7,732 nt of DNA from Chloroflexota bacterium (GTDB lineage Bacteria > Chloroflexota > Limnocylindria > P2-11E). The position numbers and the translations under genes are program-made. The notes under the pieces are model-generated. The model saw only the letters and a list, made by a program, of their open reading frames with translations, was not told where the DNA came from and searched no databases. Below are positions 5,909 through 7,732 of the stretch, piece after piece (the first letter of the stretch is position 1; the number at the start of each line of letters is the position of its first letter). The DNA lies in contig JANXXG010000200.1 in assembly GCA_025350745.1 (NCBI GenBank), positions 1 through 7,732 of the forward strand, given 5' to 3'.

Positions 5909-6768
5909 GTCCTCATTGTCCCACCACCCGCTCTGGCGGCGCGGACGATGGCCCGTTCGACCGCGTCCGCGGCCGCACGCTGGATGACGAAGGGGTCCGC
6001 GACCACCGGGCCCGCGGCCAACGCGAAGATCGTGTCGCCATCGCGATCAGTGTGCGCCGGCCGGACGGCGCGGGCCAACCCGTCATGCGCCGTCATCGCG
6101 ACACGGCGCGTCGCGTCACGATCGAGGGCAGCGTCGGTGAGCACCGCCCCGATCGTCGTGTTGCCGGAAGCCGGCACGAGCGGCCGCGACTCCGATCGCG
6201 CGACCCACTCGCGTTGTTCTTCGTCCCAGATGTCGCCCAGCGCATTCACCACCATCACCGCGGTCACCGTCGCCGCGCCGGCGCGGAGCGACACGATGCC
6301 GAGGCCACCGGGCCTCGATCCGCCGGCGAGCTTCGCGACGGTCGCGCCGGTCCCCGCGCCGACGAGGCCTTCGGCCGGCTCGCGCGTCGCCATGCGGCAG
6401 GCCGCGTGACCAGCGGCAGCATCGGGCCGGACCGTGCCGTCGCCGATGATGAGATCGAAGATCACCGCGCCCGCGACGTGCGGGACGCGCCAGTTGCGCA
6501 CCGCGATGCCGATGCCCTTCTCCTCGAGGAACGCCATCACGCCGCCATACGCGGCGAGGCCGAACGCGCTCCCGCCGGTCAGCAGGACCGCGTGGAGGAT
6601 CGCCGTCGCTGACGCCGGTCCGATGATGTCCGTCTGGATCGTGGCCGGGGCGCCGCCGCCCATATGGACTCCCGCCGTTGCCCCGCCTTCGCAGAGGATC
6701 ACGGTGCAGCCGGTCATCGCGACCGGGTCGGTCCAGTGTCCGATGGAGAATCCGGATGGCAGGCTCAC
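5905..6768 (-). CDS. P1-family (DmpA/BapA/NylC-like) aminopeptidase or amidohydrolase
   Basis: This is a self-cleaving hydrolase of 287 residues. Family members include D-aminopeptidase DmpA, beta-aminopeptidase BapA and the 6-aminohexanoate-oligomer hydrolase NylC. The N-terminus shows VGH-type IGHWTDPVAMTGCTVI, then HMGGGAPAT and LTGGSAFGLAAYGGV (63-77), and the middle shows VNALGDIWD (174-182). SGNTTIGAVLTDA follows at 201-213. By analogy with NylC, cleavage between Asn203 and Thr204 would free Thr204 as the nucleophile, giving an alpha chain of about 203 and a beta chain of about 84 residues, shorter than DmpA. No signal peptide is seen, so it is likely cytoplasmic. The start is GTG at 6768, fixed by family similarity; the only ribosome-site candidate is a weak GGCGGGGA. 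It overlaps the thiolase by 4 bases and is divergent from the GGT-family gene by 29 bp. The substrate (beta- or D-amino peptides, cyclic or linear amides) is open. Confidence 0.92.
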   Translation of the reverse strand: MSLPSGFSIGHWTDPVAMTGCTVILCEGGATAGVHMGGGAPATIQTDIIGPASATAILHAVLLTGGSAFGLAAYGGVMAFLEEKGIGIAVRNWRVPHVAGAVIFDLIIGDGTVRPDAAAGHAACRMATREPAEGLVGAGTGATVAKLAGGSRPGGLGIVSLRAGAATVTAVMVVNALGDIWDEEQREWVARSESRPLVPASGNTTIGAVLTDAALDRDATRRVAMTAHDGLARAVRPAHTDRDGDTIFALAAGPVVADPFVIQRAAADAVERAIVRAARAGGGTMRT

Positions 6769-6797
6769 GTCCCCGCCGAGTCTGCCACCATCTAGGC
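6769..6797. promoter_or_regulatory. 29-bp divergent region between P1 peptidase and GGT-family gene
   Basis: Only 29 bases separate the GTG at 6768 (minus) and the ATG at 6798 (plus). On the plus strand there is no Shine-Dalgarno; CACCAT ends 6 bases before the ATG and only weakly resembles a TANNNT box. On the minus strand CAGACT lies 10 bases before the GTG and GGCGGGGA closer in. Any core promoters must overlap each other or reach into the opposing coding sequence, which suggests joint control. The promoter elements themselves are not established. Confidence 0.4.
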
Positions 6798-7732
6798 ATG
6801 GCCACCCGCAGCGAAGCGAACATCCAGAAGAGCGAGGCCGTCTCGACCGCGGGAATGGTCACGGCCGAGCATCCGCTGGCGGCCGAGGCCGGTGCGCGGA
6901 TCCTCCGCGAGGGCGGGAACGCCGTCGACGCCGCGGTGGCAGCGGCGTTCGCGATGGGCGTCGTCGAGCCGACGACGAGCGGGCTCGGCGGTGTCGCCTG
7001 GTGCGTCATCCGTCAGCCCGACGGCACGGTCACGACGATCGACGGTGGGGGCGCCGCCCCGGTGCGAGCGACGCCGGCGATGTTCGAGCTCCAGACGTCG
7101 GGCGCCTCGGGAATGTACGGCTGGCCCGCGACGAAGAATGACGCCCAGAACGTGGGCTATCGCGCGGTCGGGCAGATGGGGGCGGTCGCCTGCCTCTGTC
7201 ACGCCCTCGCGGCGTACGGCACGATGGATCGCCCGTCCGTGATGCGCGACGCGATCAGCCTGTCCGCCGATGGCTGGGATGTCGACTGGAACCTCTCGCT
7301 CTCCCTCGCGCTCTACTACGACCGCCTCGCGAGCGTCGAGGCATCGCGTGCGATCTTCTTCCGTCCGAGCGGCGCACCGCTGCGGGCGGCGACCGGCTTC
7401 GAGGCGGGGGACCGCCTCATCCAGCGGGACCTCGCGGACAGCCTCCGTGCGATCGCTGCGGATGGACCGGACGTGTTCTATCGCGGCGAGCTTGGTCGGC
7501 GGATCGTCGCTGACGTGCAGGCCCACGGCGGGCTGCTGAGCGAGCCCGACCTGGAGCTGTTCGAGGCGCGCGAACAGCCGTCGCTCGCGATCGACTATCG
7601 CGGTCTGACGCTGCACACCCTGCCTGGCGCATCCGGTGCGATCACGACCGTCGAGGCGCTCCGGATCCTCGAGGGCTTCGAGCTCTCCAAGATGGATCCG
7701 CGATCGGCGGTCGCGCTCCACCTCATCGCCGA
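6798..7732 (+). CDS. Gamma-glutamyltransferase-family protein, N-terminal part (runs off the right edge)
   Basis: This is the first 311 residues of a gamma-glutamyltranspeptidase-family N-terminal-nucleophile hydrolase. Family blocks are MVTAEHPLAAEAGARILREGGNAVDAAVAAAF in the first 51 residues, GVVEPTTSGLGG (54-65) and, further on, a DVFYRGELGRRIVAD segment and LPGASGAITTVEALRILEGF. The autocleavage Thr of the small subunit lies beyond the window, so activity cannot be judged. The usual DxRExAP motif, whose Arg grips the gamma-glutamyl carboxylate, reads IDGGGAAP (81-88), with Gly in place of Arg. The N-terminus MATRSEANIQKSEAV has no signal peptide, unlike periplasmic GGT, so a cytoplasmic enzyme with another acyl substrate is likely. 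The ATG at 6798 is chosen because the first conserved block follows about 20 residues later. It is divergent from the P1-family peptidase. Confidence 0.9.
   Translation, partial: MATRSEANIQKSEAVSTAGMVTAEHPLAAEAGARILREGGNAVDAAVAAAFAMGVVEPTTSGLGGVAWCVIRQPDGTVTTIDGGGAAPVRATPAMFELQTSGASGMYGWPATKNDAQNVGYRAVGQMGAVACLCHALAAYGTMDRPSVMRDAISLSADGWDVDWNLSLSLALYYDRLASVEASRAIFFRPSGAPLRAATGFEAGDRLIQRDLADSLRAIAADGPDVFYRGELGRRIVADVQAHGGLLSEPDLELFEAREQPSLAIDYRGLTLHTLPGASGAITTVEALRILEGFELSKMDPRSAVALHLIA

Noticed and set aside
4490..6409. 639-codon open frame antisense to the thiolase and P1 peptidase
   Set aside because: It is longer than either real gene but reads as Arg/Asp/Ala-rich nonsense; the thiolase and peptidase have complete catalytic motifs on the other strand.
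1..7732. tRNA or rRNA genes, CRISPR arrays, IS ends, attachment sites
   Set aside because: Nearly all bases are covered by recognised protein genes; the only gaps (148, 29, 14 and 10 bases) show none of these.

Overview
The window is a 7.7-kb piece of a very GC-rich bacterial chromosome, packed with genes on both strands. Codon third positions are almost all G or C, GTG starts are used, and neighbouring genes overlap by 4 bp. Two genes lack a Shine-Dalgarno but have a TANNNT box 7 bases before the ATG, as in leaderless genes of Actinobacteria and Deinococcota. Gene content would suit a soil or freshwater actinobacterium or a high-GC Chloroflexota; this placement is inference, since there is no rRNA or other marker.

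Layout, left to right. (1) 1-478, minus: N-terminal part of an acyl-CoA dehydrogenase, running off the left edge. (2) 489-1116, minus: a cyclase / kynurenine-formamidase-family hydrolase that is broken; a conserved core segment is missing and the frame shifts near 676-680. (3) 1117-1264: a 148-bp divergent promoter region with a cluster of TGACG half-sites, including a perfect TGACGTCA palindrome. (4) 1265-4730, plus: a tight three-gene export operon, made of a YedA-like drug/metabolite transporter, an ABC ATPase and a two-repeat ABC-2 permease. (5) 4727-6768, minus: a two-gene operon of a P1-family (DmpA/NylC-like) self-cleaving aminopeptidase/amidase followed by an acetyl-CoA acetyltransferase, overlapping by ATGA. 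(6) 6798-7732, plus: the N-terminal two thirds or so of a gamma-glutamyltransferase-family protein, divergent from the peptidase by only 29 bp and cut by the right edge.

The genes suggest metabolic scavenging plus export. Acyl-CoA dehydrogenase and thiolase are beta-oxidation-type steps. The P1 peptidase and the GGT-family protein are two unrelated self-processing hydrolases with an N-terminal Thr/Ser nucleophile that cut amide bonds, placed head to head. One reading is that small amides or peptides are cleaved and their carbon is fed through CoA thioesters to acetyl-CoA. That link is inference from gene order only.

No RNA genes, CRISPR arrays, insertion sequences or attachment sites were recognised. 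I see no convincing new defence or mobile system. The strongest anomalies are the damaged cyclase with altered metal ligands, the GGT-family protein lacking the usual substrate-binding Arg, and the paired self-cleaving hydrolases.
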